In this document: positions 57,901 through 64,000 of the stretch, piece after piece
Layout of the letters: each line of letters starts with the position of its first letter
How positions within the stretch are numbered: the first letter of the stretch is position 1
Assembly (NCBI GenBank): GCA_916613615.1
Contig: OU744732.1
Coordinates: 49,653,227 to 49,717,226, forward strand
Length of the DNA: 64,000 nt
Direction: 5' to 3'
From: Steromphala cineraria
Lineage: Eukaryota > Mollusca > Gastropoda > Trochida > Trochidae
The notes under the pieces: generated by a model
Seen by the model: the letters and a program-made list of their open reading frames with translations, nothing else
Told to the model about the DNA's origin: nothing
The model's database searches: none
Made by a program: the position numbers and the translations under genes

Positions 57901-58673
57901 GTCGTCTGCTGAACTGACATCCTTGGCATCTTCAAGTGATTACTCCATGCTCGGATCCCAGGATCCGGAGAGTCCGATGTCTGGAAGATCCACACCGGGA
58001 TCTGCTTGTTCCCCGAGGTCCCCCCGTTCCCCCGCCTCCCCGAGAGTGACCAAGTTCCCCCAGTCCCCGAACCCCTCCCAAGGATCTCCGAGGGACCGAG
58101 GTCTAGCTGCAGCAAGAGCTGAGATGATGACACGTTCCTTCAGTGCGGGACCTTCTCTAACTAATTCCTCGTGTACTTCCTCCTTTGAAGGAGAACCCAG
58201 CTCGCCCAGGCGGGAAGTCAACCCCAGCATCATGGCCGAAATCGATGTACGTATTATGCAGTATTTTGTTATAACTTGAGGAGGGTGTTTTCTTGATACG
58301 AACCTTCTGAAAGCATTGACATAGCTGAACTTCAACCTCAACGTTGAAATTCTTTCTCATTTATAGAAAATGGTAATAAATGATGATATTTATTTTTGGA
58401 AATATATTTAAAGTAAACTGAAATAACTTCCCAAGACATGTTAAATGCAAACAATCTCTCTTTGTAATTGCAAAGGAAGCCATATATTTTTTTTAAATTT
58501 GAAACAAGCGATTTTCCATTAATAGACAAATATTTTGATAGCGTTCATATGATTCATTACTGCTCTTCCTTTTAATTGAGGCCACTCTGTTCTAACTCAA
58601 ATTCTTCTGTTTTCAGGCATTCGAGGAATTTACGAAACAAGCCCTAGCTCAATCAGCTCTGACGTCACACTGA
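13033..58673 (+). CDS. Triple PH-domain adaptor-like protein, nine coding exons (1398 aa)
   Basis: Joining 13033-13197, 30413-32827, 43962-44176, 54980-55133, 55620-55746, 56286-56401, 56833-56937, 57404-58246 and 58617-58673 gives one open frame; all introns are GT-AG and all phases agree. The protein has a Lys/Arg-rich segment (34-47), an acidic patch (56-66), about 19-residue repeats (96-190), a proline-rich stretch (257-264), PH1 (about 285-392), a basic Ser/Lys linker, PH2 (599-693), PH3 (916-1010), charged helices (1036-1064, 1087-1106, 1132-1153) and a Ser/Pro-rich tail. Each PH domain ends in a helix with the usual tryptophan (contexts DDWVD, SMWLQ, DTWSD). No catalytic domain, signal peptide or membrane segment is visible. 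PH domains bind phosphoinositides or proteins, so a membrane- or cytoskeleton-linked scaffold is inferred. The order PH, basic linker, PH, then coil recalls AFAP1-type adaptors, but AFAP proteins have two PH domains, so family assignment is tentative. An extra phase-0 or alternative exon cannot be excluded. Confidence 0.85.
16924..17345. mobile_element. Inverted-repeat element, 20-bp TIR (422 bp)
   Basis: Left TTAGGCCCTTTTCTCATGCA pairs with right TGCATGAGAAAAGGGCCTTA (one mismatch). The interior is rich in TTTACATA-like subterminal motifs and has no coding capacity. Likely a MITE; I could not settle its target duplication. Confidence 0.7.
17714..17960. mobile_element. Diverged MITE family A copy, reverse orientation
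   Basis: Contains complements of the family A interior (TGATGTCAAGAAAATGAAAA, then AATGAAGCAGAAATAAATCA) with degraded ends (GTAAAGGGACATAAGCAC). Confidence 0.6.
18850..18970 (-). other. tRNA-like promoter remnant (possible SINE head)
   Basis: On the minus strand 18904-18894 reads GGTTCGAATCC, a perfect pol III B box. A weak A-box-like TAGCTTGTTCG lies about 54 bases upstream. The T stem pairs poorly, so a functional tRNA is unlikely; a tRNA-derived SINE or a decayed tRNA copy is possible. Confidence 0.3.
19430..19800. repeat. Degenerate tandem repeat, about 60-70 bp units
   Basis: Recurring phrases TTTTATTCAAGGTAC, AAGTATGGTTTAACTTTA and CAAGTGTTTCTA appear in order about six times with substitutions and indels. 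Confidence 0.65.
19951..20314. mobile_element. MITE family A, copy 4 (left member of pair)
   Basis: Complete 364-bp copy with canonical ends; its last TTAA is also the first of the next copy. Confidence 0.87.
20311..20675. mobile_element. MITE family A, copy 5 (right member of pair)
   Basis: Complete copy in the same orientation, abutting copy 4 at CCCCTTTAAAGGGG. The right end has one change (CTACTTCCCC). Confidence 0.87.
21406..21639. mobile_element. MITE family B, perfect 29-bp TIRs (234 bp)
   Basis: 21406-21434 (TAAACTAAAATCCAAAAGAA and on to CCCCT) is the exact reverse complement of 21611-21639. No coding capacity. The perfect arms suggest a recent insertion. Confidence 0.8.
21893..22160 (-). 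mobile_element. 5'-truncated LINE/SINE-like insertion with 30-bp target duplication
   Basis: The 30-base sequence starting CCTACACGTCGTTCTTATGT occurs exactly at 21893-21922 and 22131-22160. The insert between them (about 208 bp) has an (ATA)n tract at its left edge. Read on the minus strand it ends ACATAAATAAACTATTCTAT followed by (TTA/ATT)n, the look of a non-LTR retrotransposon 3' tail. Confidence 0.75.
22660..23885. repeat. Tandem array, about 170-200-bp units (about 7 copies)
   Basis: Units share GCTGTGTAAAGTCAGGAGC, GAATGTACCGTTATG, TGTACATATATTG and GAAAGGTAGGGTGATC. The last two units (about 23549-23718 and 23719-23885) are almost identical and more derived, so the most recent amplification was at the right end. 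Confidence 0.8.
24950..25113. mobile_element. Foldback element, family F copy 1
   Basis: Left arm 24981-25023 (GAGAAACATATGGATGACAA, CTTCTTTATT, CATGATATGCGAC) pairs imperfectly with right arm 25059-25103. Confidence 0.65.
26612..26712. mobile_element. Foldback family F, half copy
   Basis: Shares GAGAGGCATTT-AGAAG, TATGGAT, CAACTTCTTTATT and GCGACGTT with copy 1 but lacks the returning arm. Confidence 0.5.
27655..28080. repeat. CT/GT-rich microsatellite (TCTCTG-type)
   Basis: About 425 bases of mixed CT, TCTG and TCTC runs. It produces long Leu/Ser-rich open frames in three frames with no sign of selection; these are not genes. A short 24-bp tandem (TTTCACCTCTATTCCAATCT) lies just upstream at 27027-27100. 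Confidence 0.9.
29325..29368. repeat. 14-bp tandem repeat
   Basis: ATGGATAAAAACAT-type unit repeated three times, with a partial copy before it. Confidence 0.7.
30413..32827 (+). CDS. Exon 2: acidic patch, repeats, proline-rich stretch, PH1 and PH2 (codons 56-860)
   Basis: This 2415-base exon encodes 805 residues in phase 0, from an acidic start (DSDDEDDNDD) to a Lys codon followed by the donor GTAAGG. It carries five loose repeats around N-G-H-L-R-P (96-190), a proline-rich APVPPPLP stretch (257-264) suitable for an SH3 domain, PH1 from about 285 to 392 and PH2 from 599 to 693. The linker between them is rich in Ser/Lys/Arg (KSKSFLKLRSF, LLKRKRSKSAER), with many possible basophilic-kinase sites. 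After PH2 comes a Ser-rich low-complexity region with scattered Tyr. The base composition is clearly less AT-rich than the flanking introns. Confidence 0.92.
30533..30817 (+). repeat. Coding repeats of about 19 residues in exon 2
   Basis: Residues 96-190 can be laid out as five degenerate units beginning NGRL, SEHR, NSHF, NGHL and NGHL. The second, third and fifth share R-P-x-x-S-(K/S)-(D/E/N)-G-P, for example HRPTSSKDGP, FRPMPSKEGP and LRPTPSSNGP. The region is Ser/Pro-rich and probably disordered; function unknown. Confidence 0.6.
32946..33113. mobile_element. Foldback family F, copy 2
   Basis: Left arm about 32978-33018 (GAAGACGAATGGAATTCTAT then GGATGAACAACTTCTTTGAC) pairs with right arm 33065-33107 (AATAAAGAAGTTGTTTATCC on). 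A central AGCGACGTAAC links it to the other copies. Confidence 0.7.
33785..33930. repeat. Dispersed repeat family D2, copy 1
   Basis: Shares GGTCAATAAATC, ATGAAAAGGAGA, TTCTTCATTT and AGACTTGCT with 40311-40555; its end CTGGCTGACAGACTA resembles the end of family D1. Confidence 0.6.
35082..35240. mobile_element. Foldback family F, copy 3
   Basis: Contains AAGGAAGACAAAGCTATTCA, GAATGAACAACTTCTTTATT, then AACGTCGCTATTGTCAAAAT and AAAGTTGTTCCATAGAAATA as the returning arm. Confidence 0.65.
37451..37620. repeat. Dispersed repeat family D1, copy 1
   Basis: About 170 bp from GTCATCCAGACCCTGGAGCA to ATACTTCTGAGA. It shares GCATCTTCTGGGCTC and ATACATGAATTGTTT with copies at 42034 (same strand) and 45611 (inverted). 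Confidence 0.75.
38374..39022. mobile_element. Element with 57-bp TIRs and flanking 11-bp direct repeat
   Basis: 38390-38446 and 38954-39010 are inverted repeats with about 3 mismatches in 57. CTTCTTAACCG flanks them directly at 38374-38384 and 39012-39022. Long TIRs with a 9-11-bp target duplication are the signature of Mutator-like (MULE) elements; here the interior (about 500 bp) is non-coding, so it would be non-autonomous. The assignment is inference. Confidence 0.7.
39044..39150. repeat. Dispersed repeat shared with 61246-61352
   Basis: Both have ACTGATAAC, ATGAATTATTTGTA, ATGCTCCTCT and TAATACA-CACATTTG in the same order. Confidence 0.6.
39801..40040. mobile_element. Rearranged MITE family A copy with two like ends
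   Basis: The left part is the reverse complement of the family's right end (CAGGGGGAACATAAGGTGAT) and the right part is again the right end in forward orientation (CATTTTCCTGACATCACCTC), so the copy is a 240-bp foldback. Its final terminus is degraded (TGTTACTACCACTAA). Confidence 0.7.
40311..40555. repeat. Dispersed repeat family D2, copy 2, internally duplicated
   Basis: The block AAAGTTGGTCAATAAATCT through ATTATGAAAAGGAGACTGA occurs twice (about 40320-40390 and 40420-40480). Confidence 0.7.
42034..42210. repeat. Dispersed repeat family D1, copy 2
   Basis: Same order of blocks as 37451-37620: ATCCAGACCCT, CAAGTCTAGA, GCATCTTCTGGGCTC, ATACATGAATTGTTTA, ATACTTCTG. Confidence 0.75.
42527..42884. 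mobile_element. MITE family A, copy 6
   Basis: Canonical ends, about 358 bp, TTAA on both sides; small internal deletion after CATAGTCAGAG. Confidence 0.87.
43962..44176 (+). CDS. Exon 3: linker and first strand of PH3 (codons 861-932, phase 0 to 2)
   Basis: Preceded by a pyrimidine-rich tract ending ACAG and followed by GTAAGT. In the frame starting GCA TCG TTT it is open for all 215 bases and stops only at the TAA formed by reading into the donor. It ends SFNGQWIR, with the Arg codon split CG|G across the intron, and joins directly to YWYVIKDG in exon 4. Together they make a normal PH opening. Without this exon, exon 2 (phase 0) and exon 4 (needing two carried bases) could not be joined in frame. 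A longer open frame at 43912-44388 overlaps it but gives no recognisable protein. Confidence 0.85.
45611..45789. repeat. Dispersed repeat family D1, copy 3 (inverted)
   Basis: Reverse complement of the copies above: GTCTCAGAAGTATT, ACAATTCATGTAT, GAGCCCAGAAGA, then GGGTCTGGATGACAGAC. Confidence 0.75.
46619..46660. mobile_element. MITE family A end fragment
   Basis: TTTAAAGGGGCAGTAACATTATC followed by AATAATACATT, a family A left terminus joined to interior sequence; the rest is absent. Confidence 0.5.
46720..46900. repeat. Dispersed repeat shared with 59580-59730
   Basis: Both carry AGTTCCAGT, CGCAGGTTT or CACAGGTTT, GCCACA-T-G-GT, CGGGCTTTCT and GCAGCC in the same order. Confidence 0.6.
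48180..48935. repeat. Tandem array of about 140-bp units (5-6 copies)
   Basis: Repeated phrases: GATGCATATTGGTTT, CATCGTCATTTCATATCAC, TTTGGAACTATTCTGCATA, AAGGTGCAAATCAAAAGGTC. A more diverged unit lies near 47640-47780. Confidence 0.8.
49160..49480. repeat. Three tandem units of about 118 bp
   Basis: Each has AGATGTTTTCGTTGAT-like sequence, TTGTATCAATGAGTA, TTCAAGGGA and GAACATTCATAACAT. Open frames across it are repeat artefacts. Confidence 0.8.
51861..52134. mobile_element. Diverged relative of the 57-bp-TIR element
   Basis: Shares GCCTCTGTTCT-ATTA-GCC, GATTGGAGGCAATCAAATTT (complement of the other copy), TAGAACAGAGG and GAGAGAAT with 38374-39022, but is shorter and degraded. Confidence 0.55.
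54300..54730. repeat. Tandem repeat, about 180-bp units (2.5 copies)
   Basis: Repeated order of GGTCTCATGA, ACTTGTA-AAATGGTCAA, ATGTCA-TTATCTGT and CACCAGAA-ATT, directly upstream of exon 4. Confidence 0.65.
54980..55133 (+). CDS. Exon 4: central PH3 (codons 932-983)
   Basis: After TTTTCCAG the exon supplies the last base of Arg932 and then YWYVIKDGYLYCYL, a typical second and third PH strand. The exon runs through strands to a His-Glu end and the donor GTACTG. Exons 3 and 4 together are 369 bases, so the phase returns to 0. The exon also contains a TGACGTCA octamer (55075-55082). Confidence 0.9.
55134..55619 (+). other. Intron 4
   Basis: AT-rich GT-AG intron of 486 bases, acceptor TTTCTTTCAG; nothing else recognised in it. 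Confidence 0.85.
55620..55746 (+). CDS. Exon 5: end of PH3 (codons 984-1026)
   Basis: Encodes NYIPLHLSVESRDEMDTW and the rest of the C-terminal PH helix; Trp1001 is the position nearly invariant in PH domains. An acidic tail follows. It ends after the first base of a Pro codon, before GTAAGT. Confidence 0.92.
55747..56285 (+). other. Intron 5
   Basis: AT-rich GT-AG intron of 539 bases ending in CTTCTTGCAG; nothing else recognised. Confidence 0.85.
56286..56401 (+). CDS. Exon 6: charged helix (codons 1026-1064)
   Basis: Completes Pro1026 and encodes a Lys/Glu/Arg/Leu-rich segment (SIKQRLLAEVLRQKEELEKK) with heptad-like leucine spacing, a likely coiled coil or extended helix. It ends in phase 0 at TTG before GTCAGT, a slightly weaker donor than the others. 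Confidence 0.88.
56402..56832 (+). other. Intron 6
   Basis: GT-AG intron of 431 bases with acceptor TTGTACTTCCAG; no repeats or other features recognised. Confidence 0.85.
56833..56937 (+). CDS. Exon 7: linker and start of second charged helix (codons 1065-1099)
   Basis: Thirty-five codons in phase 0, opening AAQKSQTLPSQ and ending TRLKQRRLSTQIK before GTGAGA. The basic RRLS motif fits a basophilic kinase consensus (inference). With the first residues of exon 8 (MEAIQRQI) it forms a predicted amphipathic helix. Confidence 0.88.
56938..57403 (+). other. Intron 7, with a short tandem duplication
   Basis: GT-AG intron of 466 bases. A segment starting ATTGCGCTTTTGTCTATATT occurs at 57181-57214 and again at 57222-57255. 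Confidence 0.85.
57404..58246 (+). CDS. Exon 8: coil and Ser/Pro-rich tail (codons 1100-1380)
   Basis: 843 bases in phase 0 after TATTTTCAG. It encodes a Lys-rich block (KKSLFKISKKKSSEDK), a short helix (1132-1153), a basic segment with the motif RLAHRTFAKAGWRKNSRK (about 1206-1223), a Ser-rich stretch and a run of repeated S-P-R units (about 1300-1330) that could be proline-directed kinase or SH3/14-3-3 sites (inference). It ends MAEID before the donor GTACGT. The exon is far more GC-rich than its introns. Antisense open frames over it are shadows. Confidence 0.92.
58247..58616 (+). other. Intron 8
   Basis: AT-rich GT-AG intron of 370 bases ending TTCTGTTTTCAG; nothing else recognised. Confidence 0.85.
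58617..58673 (+). CDS. Exon 9: C-terminal 18 codons and stop
   Basis: Encodes AFEEFTKQALAQSALTSH followed by TGA (58671-58673), in phase with exon 8. The acceptor is strong. Reading through the exon 8 donor instead would stop at 58277 and give an alternative short tail. Confidence 0.85.
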   Translation, partial: AFEEFTKQALAQSALTSH

Positions 58674-58985
58674 TCCACCGCCATTTTGTGTGCTCGAACA
58701 TGACAAACTGTGATATTATATTTGATGATATTGTGACTATATTGATATTGAGACATTCTACGAATGCATCATCAGTGAGGCATTAATGCCCAGTATTCAA
58801 TGACTCTTGTGTACCTGATGACCCCGCCCTGGTGCCAGTACTATGTGTATATTTATCTATTTGTACAAAGAAACAGATTCCTGCCAAATGACGCCATTTT
58901 GTATTATTTTGTCATGTGACAAGTCATGTGACTGTCATATATTGCAGTATTTTTCAGTGCAATAAATTATGAATATTTTCTTCTT
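58674..58985 (+). other. 3' UTR (about 310 bases)
   Basis: Runs from the stop to roughly 20 bases past the AATAAA at 58961. The end is estimated from the usual cleavage distance. Confidence 0.6.
58961..58966 (+). terminator. Poly(A) signal AATAAA
   Basis: Canonical AATAAA about 290 bases after the stop, followed by a T-rich stretch (TTTTCTTCTTAATC) that could serve as the downstream element. Confidence 0.7.
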
Positions 58986-59117
58986 AATCAGTTTCTTCAT
59001 CTTTATACAGAAACGAAAGTGGAGAGTAAATTATGAATCTATTGAGCTTAGTGAGTTTGACATGACTCGTTTCCAATTTTCCCTGAACACAGTATTTTTA
59101 AGGTTATTATAAGTTAG

Positions 59118-59242
59118 ATAAAATATAAACCGTGGGCATTATTGAAAAGCAGGCCCTCCTCCCTTGGAAAATACCCTTGGGTCTCCGATCCCGCGGGCAT
59201 CGGGTATACTTTTCAATAATGCCCGCGGGTCATGTTTTATCC
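59118..59242. repeat. Foldback (hairpin) about 120 bp
   Basis: CGTGGGCATTATTGAAAAG (left) pairs with CTTTTCAATAATGCCCGCG (right) around a GC-rich centre. Confidence 0.65.
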
Positions 59243-59579
59243 TACACGTATACAAAAGTACATTCTTTCTTTGAAGAGTTTCTTGGTGATTCATATACTA
59301 ATCGTATCTGTTTTAGAACTAGATGCCATTTTTGCCTAAAATACTGAACCGTGATTGGTTAAAAATGTGTAAAGTTACAATGGTTAGAAACATGGGTTGT
59401 GCAGCAGGAAGGTTGCATACCACGACAGGTGACTAATTTGATTCCGACATAAACTGCCAAGCAAACGAAAGTAAACACTTAACTTGAATTCATTATATGT
59501 GAGATTTTCAATTACAAATATTTATACGCGGCTAATGGCTGAATGAGTGCTATAGCGGCGTCAAACAATAACTCGCTCA

Positions 59580-59730
59580 CAAATAGTTCAATTGTGATTC
59601 AAAAGTTCCAGTCGACGCTCGCAGGTTTCATCGCAATATATAGCCACAATAGTGTCTCGGGCTTTCTCCCTGCATTAATAAAAGCAGCCTTGATGTGAGT
59701 GAAATACTTTTCAAAGCGACTTTAAACTCC
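59580..59730. repeat. Dispersed repeat shared with 46720-46900
   Basis: Same ordered blocks as its partner in intron 3; same orientation. Confidence 0.6.
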
Positions 59731-61245
59731 AAATTATCTCTTGTGGATTGATATGCAAACTGAAAACGCTAGCTCGAACTAATATTTAAGAACGGATCAC
59801 AATCGATGTTGGAATGGTCTTCATAAGAGAGTGAATGTATCAGATTGATAGACTGCTTTATGGGAAGGACAATTTTCAAAGTTATGTTATCTTAAGTTCT
59901 CCCTTTTTACCAAAGATTAATAGAAGAATGTTGATAAGTAAACAACACCAGGTATGCTATAGGAATCGGTTTCAGGCGCAACAATACACCCATCAGCTGG
60001 TGTTCATTTAGGTCACACTACTAACCTTGATGGAGTACAAATTGCAACTACGTATACGTGCATCTTAGCGCGTATACCCTGACTAGAGTTCAGACTTTCA
60101 TTCATAATTTTACAGCTCTGTGGGTAAGTATAAAACGGAATTAAGAAGAAGGGTTTATTGTAGAAAAAGTAGACTTTGGTTCCTTAAGTTAGTAATAATG
60201 AAATAACTATCGATGCCATTTGAATGTGTGAAAAGGAAACATCTTTAGACTTTGTCATATGTTCATCAAGATAGCACAGTCGTTTAGTAAAATTCCATGG
60301 GATCATATAAAAGTCACTTATCAAACATGTTTTCCATATGTGTCATCAGTTCTGTAACAGAAGTAATCAAGGAATGAGTAATTACGTTCCCAGATTTTAT
60401 AACTTGTCTAGTGTTTACTTCACGAGTTGCAAATGTGATAAAATGTTAAAGAAGAAAAATAGGATTAGAAAATATGAACAAAATTAGTTTTTGATCACTC
60501 GCATCTACTTGATACAAAGATAATAGTCTAGTCGTAATACCTGAACAAGCCGGGGGAAAACTTTTTTATCGTCCGCTCTAAAGTTTTCTAAGACTGGATC
60601 TTTTACCGAAGGAGCGTGGTTTAAAAAATAAAAATTGCTGTTTTTTTAACATTTTAAAAATATGAATAATACAAACCACATTGATGTGTTTCAAATGTGA
60701 TCGTAACAAATTATAAATGAACGTTAGTCCGTTAATAACCTAATATAAAAACGAAAAATGTGTATTTGCATAAATTAATGTAATTTCGTCTTTGATATCC
60801 TGATGTGATAATTGATATATTTTATGAAGTATTATTTAACTTTGTAAGTGTCATAATTCAATATGTGTCGATCTAAGTTCAAATAACACTCTCAACATCT
60901 ATCGTCATCCTTCTTATCCATACACATCCAGGACGGGCCTCATAACAAACATGAACACTGAATTTGTTTAATAAACTGCTAATGATCATATAACCAAATG
61001 TTTAAAGGGACCATTCGAGCGGGGTATTTTGTGGAACGAAATTAAGAAGAACTTTCCAATTAACAAATATATATGATTTTTACATGATAATTTCAAATAT
61101 GGTTGTGAGGTTAACATTTCAGTTGTTAAAGATTTAACAATTTGACAAAGAATAAAGTAAATTGCTCAACAAAAATAAACACATCTTGAAATGAAGCCAA
61201 TCATCGAAGCAACGATCGTGGAATTTCTACGACAAAGTGTTATCG

Positions 61246-61352
61246 TAACTGATAACCTTTATTATGAATTATTTGTAAATATGCTCCTCTCCTATCGATG
61301 AGGTAGTTGTTTCTTAATTTAGTTTATGAATTACCATAATACACCACATTTG
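61246..61352. repeat. Dispersed repeat shared with 39044-39150
   Basis: Same order of ATGAATTATTTGTA, ATGCTCCTCT and TAATACACCACATTTG. Confidence 0.6.
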
Positions 61353-63371
61353 TTTTCTTGCAATGCTAACATTTAAAGATGGCGAATGAAAGCCGATCGA
61401 GTGGTGCCTTTATCGTTTCACATATCTGACCCGAACAACGTACTTTCCATCACTTAATACGTAATAATAAGAAGGAGTTATCAATAATTTGTAACGCTTA
61501 ATGTGGGTAGGCAGACATTTGTGTAACATCAAATAGCAATACCAATATAGAAACTCCTCATATCAAGTTCAAGTAGCATTGATTGATTTGACTTTTGACC
61601 CCTCTTGACTTCTGTCACCCCGGACGTGAACTTACGATGTTTGTCACTGTGACCCTAACGCGTGATAACGTTAGTGAAACGTTACGACACTCTTACTTGT
61701 AACGTTACGCAAGCGGACAACGCTTCGTGTAAGCTCTGAATTACGTTGGTAAATATCAACCTGGATAAGGATAAGATACCTGAGACAGGGTTTGTGACTT
61801 TTTATCTTGGGCCAGGTTAGGGCAAGCAAGGAGGGGAAGGGGGGTTGGGGGTTTATGTGAAAAGGGCAAGGAAGGGGGGGAGGACCATGGAAGTTCTAGA
61901 CCTTTGTAGGATTTGTATTTCATATATTTACTGTTTTAAAGGCTTTCTTTTTGTGTGTGGATTTCAAAATGAGAACCTTGACTGTATACTAAAGTAAAAA
62001 AAGAAAAACTCATCCAGACTCAATAATTCTAACTTGCTTGTCATGCTTGTTATTAAACTGATTTTGTCTAACCATGTATAATGGTTATACCCAGAGCTGG
62101 CTGGCGATTTCGCGCAGACTTTTCATAGTTCAGTTGGGACAGGTTGAGGTAAGGTCGAGTTTGAATAATCGTATGGAATAATCACAATCAATAGTATCGT
62201 TTCAGCTACAGTGCTTGAGTGAAAGTGAATTTTGGTTAACTTATGTATTTAATATATGCTATGTATGTTACGCAGGCAAAAGAGGTAAAATTCTGAAAAG
62301 CTACTTGTTGTTTCTTCCTCAGAACATTTAAAGTTGCCTTGCACAATTTCTTTTAATTTAACTTTGTAACTTGATGTTAATTGACACCCCACATCATTTG
62401 GTTAAATGACATGTAGATAATATTGTACGACGCTTCAATCATCTCTTCTCTTACACTTTTCCGCGTTTTCTGATGAAATTTAAAGAAAATCATTTTAAAC
62501 GTAAAATAGAATAAATAATAAGACCAAAGGAAAAAGCCAATATTTACTTTAATATAAAGATATATATGGCAAGATATAACGTACATAAGACATCCGTAAT
62601 ATAAACTCTTATGCTTAAGTGTAAGCAAAAAGGTCGTTTAAACTGCAATCATGTTTTCACCTTTCCGTTATTGTTACAGTAATTGAATGACCTTTATAAT
62701 GGCAATACAGTTAAACATTGCATGGCATGGCTTAATACACGGATCATACATTGAAAGATTTACATTGAACAGTGACAAAAATTCCTTTCTTTGTTAATTT
62801 ACAGAGGTTTGGGAGATATTGTTAATGCAAAGAAAGGTCAGTGTGAATACAGAACGAAGAGTCATAAGGTTCACATATAGGCAATGTTTAAAGCATTTTT
62901 AAACATTGCAAAGTGTATGGTTCTGTAATCAAAAAGACATTGTGATATCTTAAGCTACTCTCACGGCAAATTACAAATTGAATGTATTACTGTGTCACCA
63001 TATATATTTCGTGCTTTTTCGAAAGGACTCCATTGCGGAAGTGAATTATTTCAATATAAACTTTCAATATAAACCTGTACATTTGTTCTGTTACAACATA
63101 TATTGCTGACTTTATAAAGTTGACCCGGAGATGGCGGGTTTGTATCCTGCAATGGAAGTGTATGCAATCGGTGTATGAGGAAGTCCGCATACAAAACATG
63201 CTATGTATATTTATGTTAGTGTCAACTCAGCTGTATGAGCATCTAAACGCCTTGGAAATTCACGGTCAGTTACAAATCTCGTAATTTAAGGGATATAACC
63301 TACAGCATCGCATCGATCTCACTAAGGTTGGTCACCCTTCTATTTGTCGACCCCCTCTGGGTACTGTGTAT

Positions 63372-64000
63372 CATGGAACTGTATGATGGCAACACGGTTT
63401 TCCGTAAACAGAATTTGGAGTTAATTATTAATTGAACATCAACCCTAAAGTGCGCTGACACCCATCAACTTGTCGAACGGCCTCTGTACTGCCTCAACTC
63501 TTGATAGCAACATGGTTTTCCGTAGTAAACAGAATTTGGAGTTGATTATTAATTAAACATCAACCCTAAAGTGCGTTTACACACTTCAACTTGTCTAACC
63601 GTCCCTGTATCGCCTCAACTCTTATGGAACTGTATGATAGCAACATGGTTTTCCGTAGTAAACATGATTTGGAGTTAATCATTAATCTAACATCAACCCT
63701 AAAGTGCGTTTACACCCTTCAACTAGTCGAACCGCCTCTGTACCGCCTCAACTATCATGGAACCGATGGAAGCAACAGTTTTCCGTAGTAACCAAAAATT
63801 GGAGTTTATCATTAATATAACATCAACCTTGCAGTGCGTCTACACCATTCAATTTGTCGAACCGCCTCTGTACCGCCTCAACTATCATGGAACCGATGGA
63901 AGCAACAGTTTTCCGTAGTTACCAAAAATTGGAGTTTATCGTTAATCTAACATCAACCTTGCAGTGCGTTTACACCATTCAACTTGTCGAACCGCCTCTG
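63372..64000. repeat. Tandem array of about 120-130-bp units, running off the window
   Basis: Five units share TTTTCCGTAGTAA, ATTTGGAGTT, ACATCAACCCTAAAGTGCG and CGAACCGCCTCTGTACCGCC. The last two full units are nearly identical. The array continues past 64000. Confidence 0.85.

Larger units (their letters stand above)
58990..63370. other. Downstream non-coding DNA
   Basis: Apart from the repeats listed and a G-rich run at 61829-61883, I see no supported gene. The small open frames (59132, 62377 minus, 62987 minus) have no motifs and AT-rich codon use. Confidence 0.55.

Noticed and set aside
57400..58341. Minus-strand open frames across exon 8 (up to 133 codons)
   Set aside because: Shadows of the less AT-rich coding strand, with no motifs.

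Overview
The window is AT-rich, intron-rich animal DNA. One spliced protein-coding gene lies on the + strand, its introns are large (up to about 17 kb), and the rest is non-coding sequence packed with short non-autonomous transposons, foldback elements, minisatellite-like tandem arrays and microsatellites. The texture (PH-domain signalling protein, GT-AG introns, AATAAA signal, many MITEs) suggests a metazoan. A marine invertebrate such as a mollusc is my best guess, but this is inference and no marker proves it.

The gene. I could join nine coding exons (13033-13197, 30413-32827, 43962-44176, 54980-55133, 55620-55746, 56286-56401, 56833-56937, 57404-58246, 58617-58673). Every boundary is GT-AG and the phases match throughout, giving an open frame of 4197 bases including the stop (1398 residues). 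The protein has a basic then acidic N-terminus, a run of about 19-residue repeats, a proline-rich SH3-ligand-like stretch, three pleckstrin-homology (PH) domains (about 285-392, 599-693 and 916-1010), a short coiled-coil region and a Ser/Pro-rich tail. The third PH domain is split over three exons. Its first part sits in a 215-base exon at 43962-44176, whose correct frame is easy to miss because a longer open frame overlaps it. The layout recalls actin-filament-associated adaptors (AFAP1 family), but the family is not proven.

Layout. 1-12962: upstream DNA with duplications, a (TTC)n tract and three copies of an approximately 360-bp inverted-repeat MITE. 12963-13197: first coding exon with two upstream ORFs. 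13198-30412: intron 1, with MITEs of three kinds, a 5'-truncated LINE-like insertion with a 30-bp target duplication, a long tandem array and a CT/GT-rich microsatellite. 30413-32827: the large exon 2. 32828-43961: intron 2, with foldbacks, a 57-bp-TIR element and dispersed repeats. 44177-54979: intron 3, with several tandem arrays. 54980-58673: the compact 3' half of the gene, with a poly(A) signal at 58961. 58990-64000: downstream DNA, ending inside a tandem array of about 130-bp units that runs off the window.

No bacterial, viral, CRISPR or operon-like system is present. The notable content is the multi-PH gene model and the repeat families.
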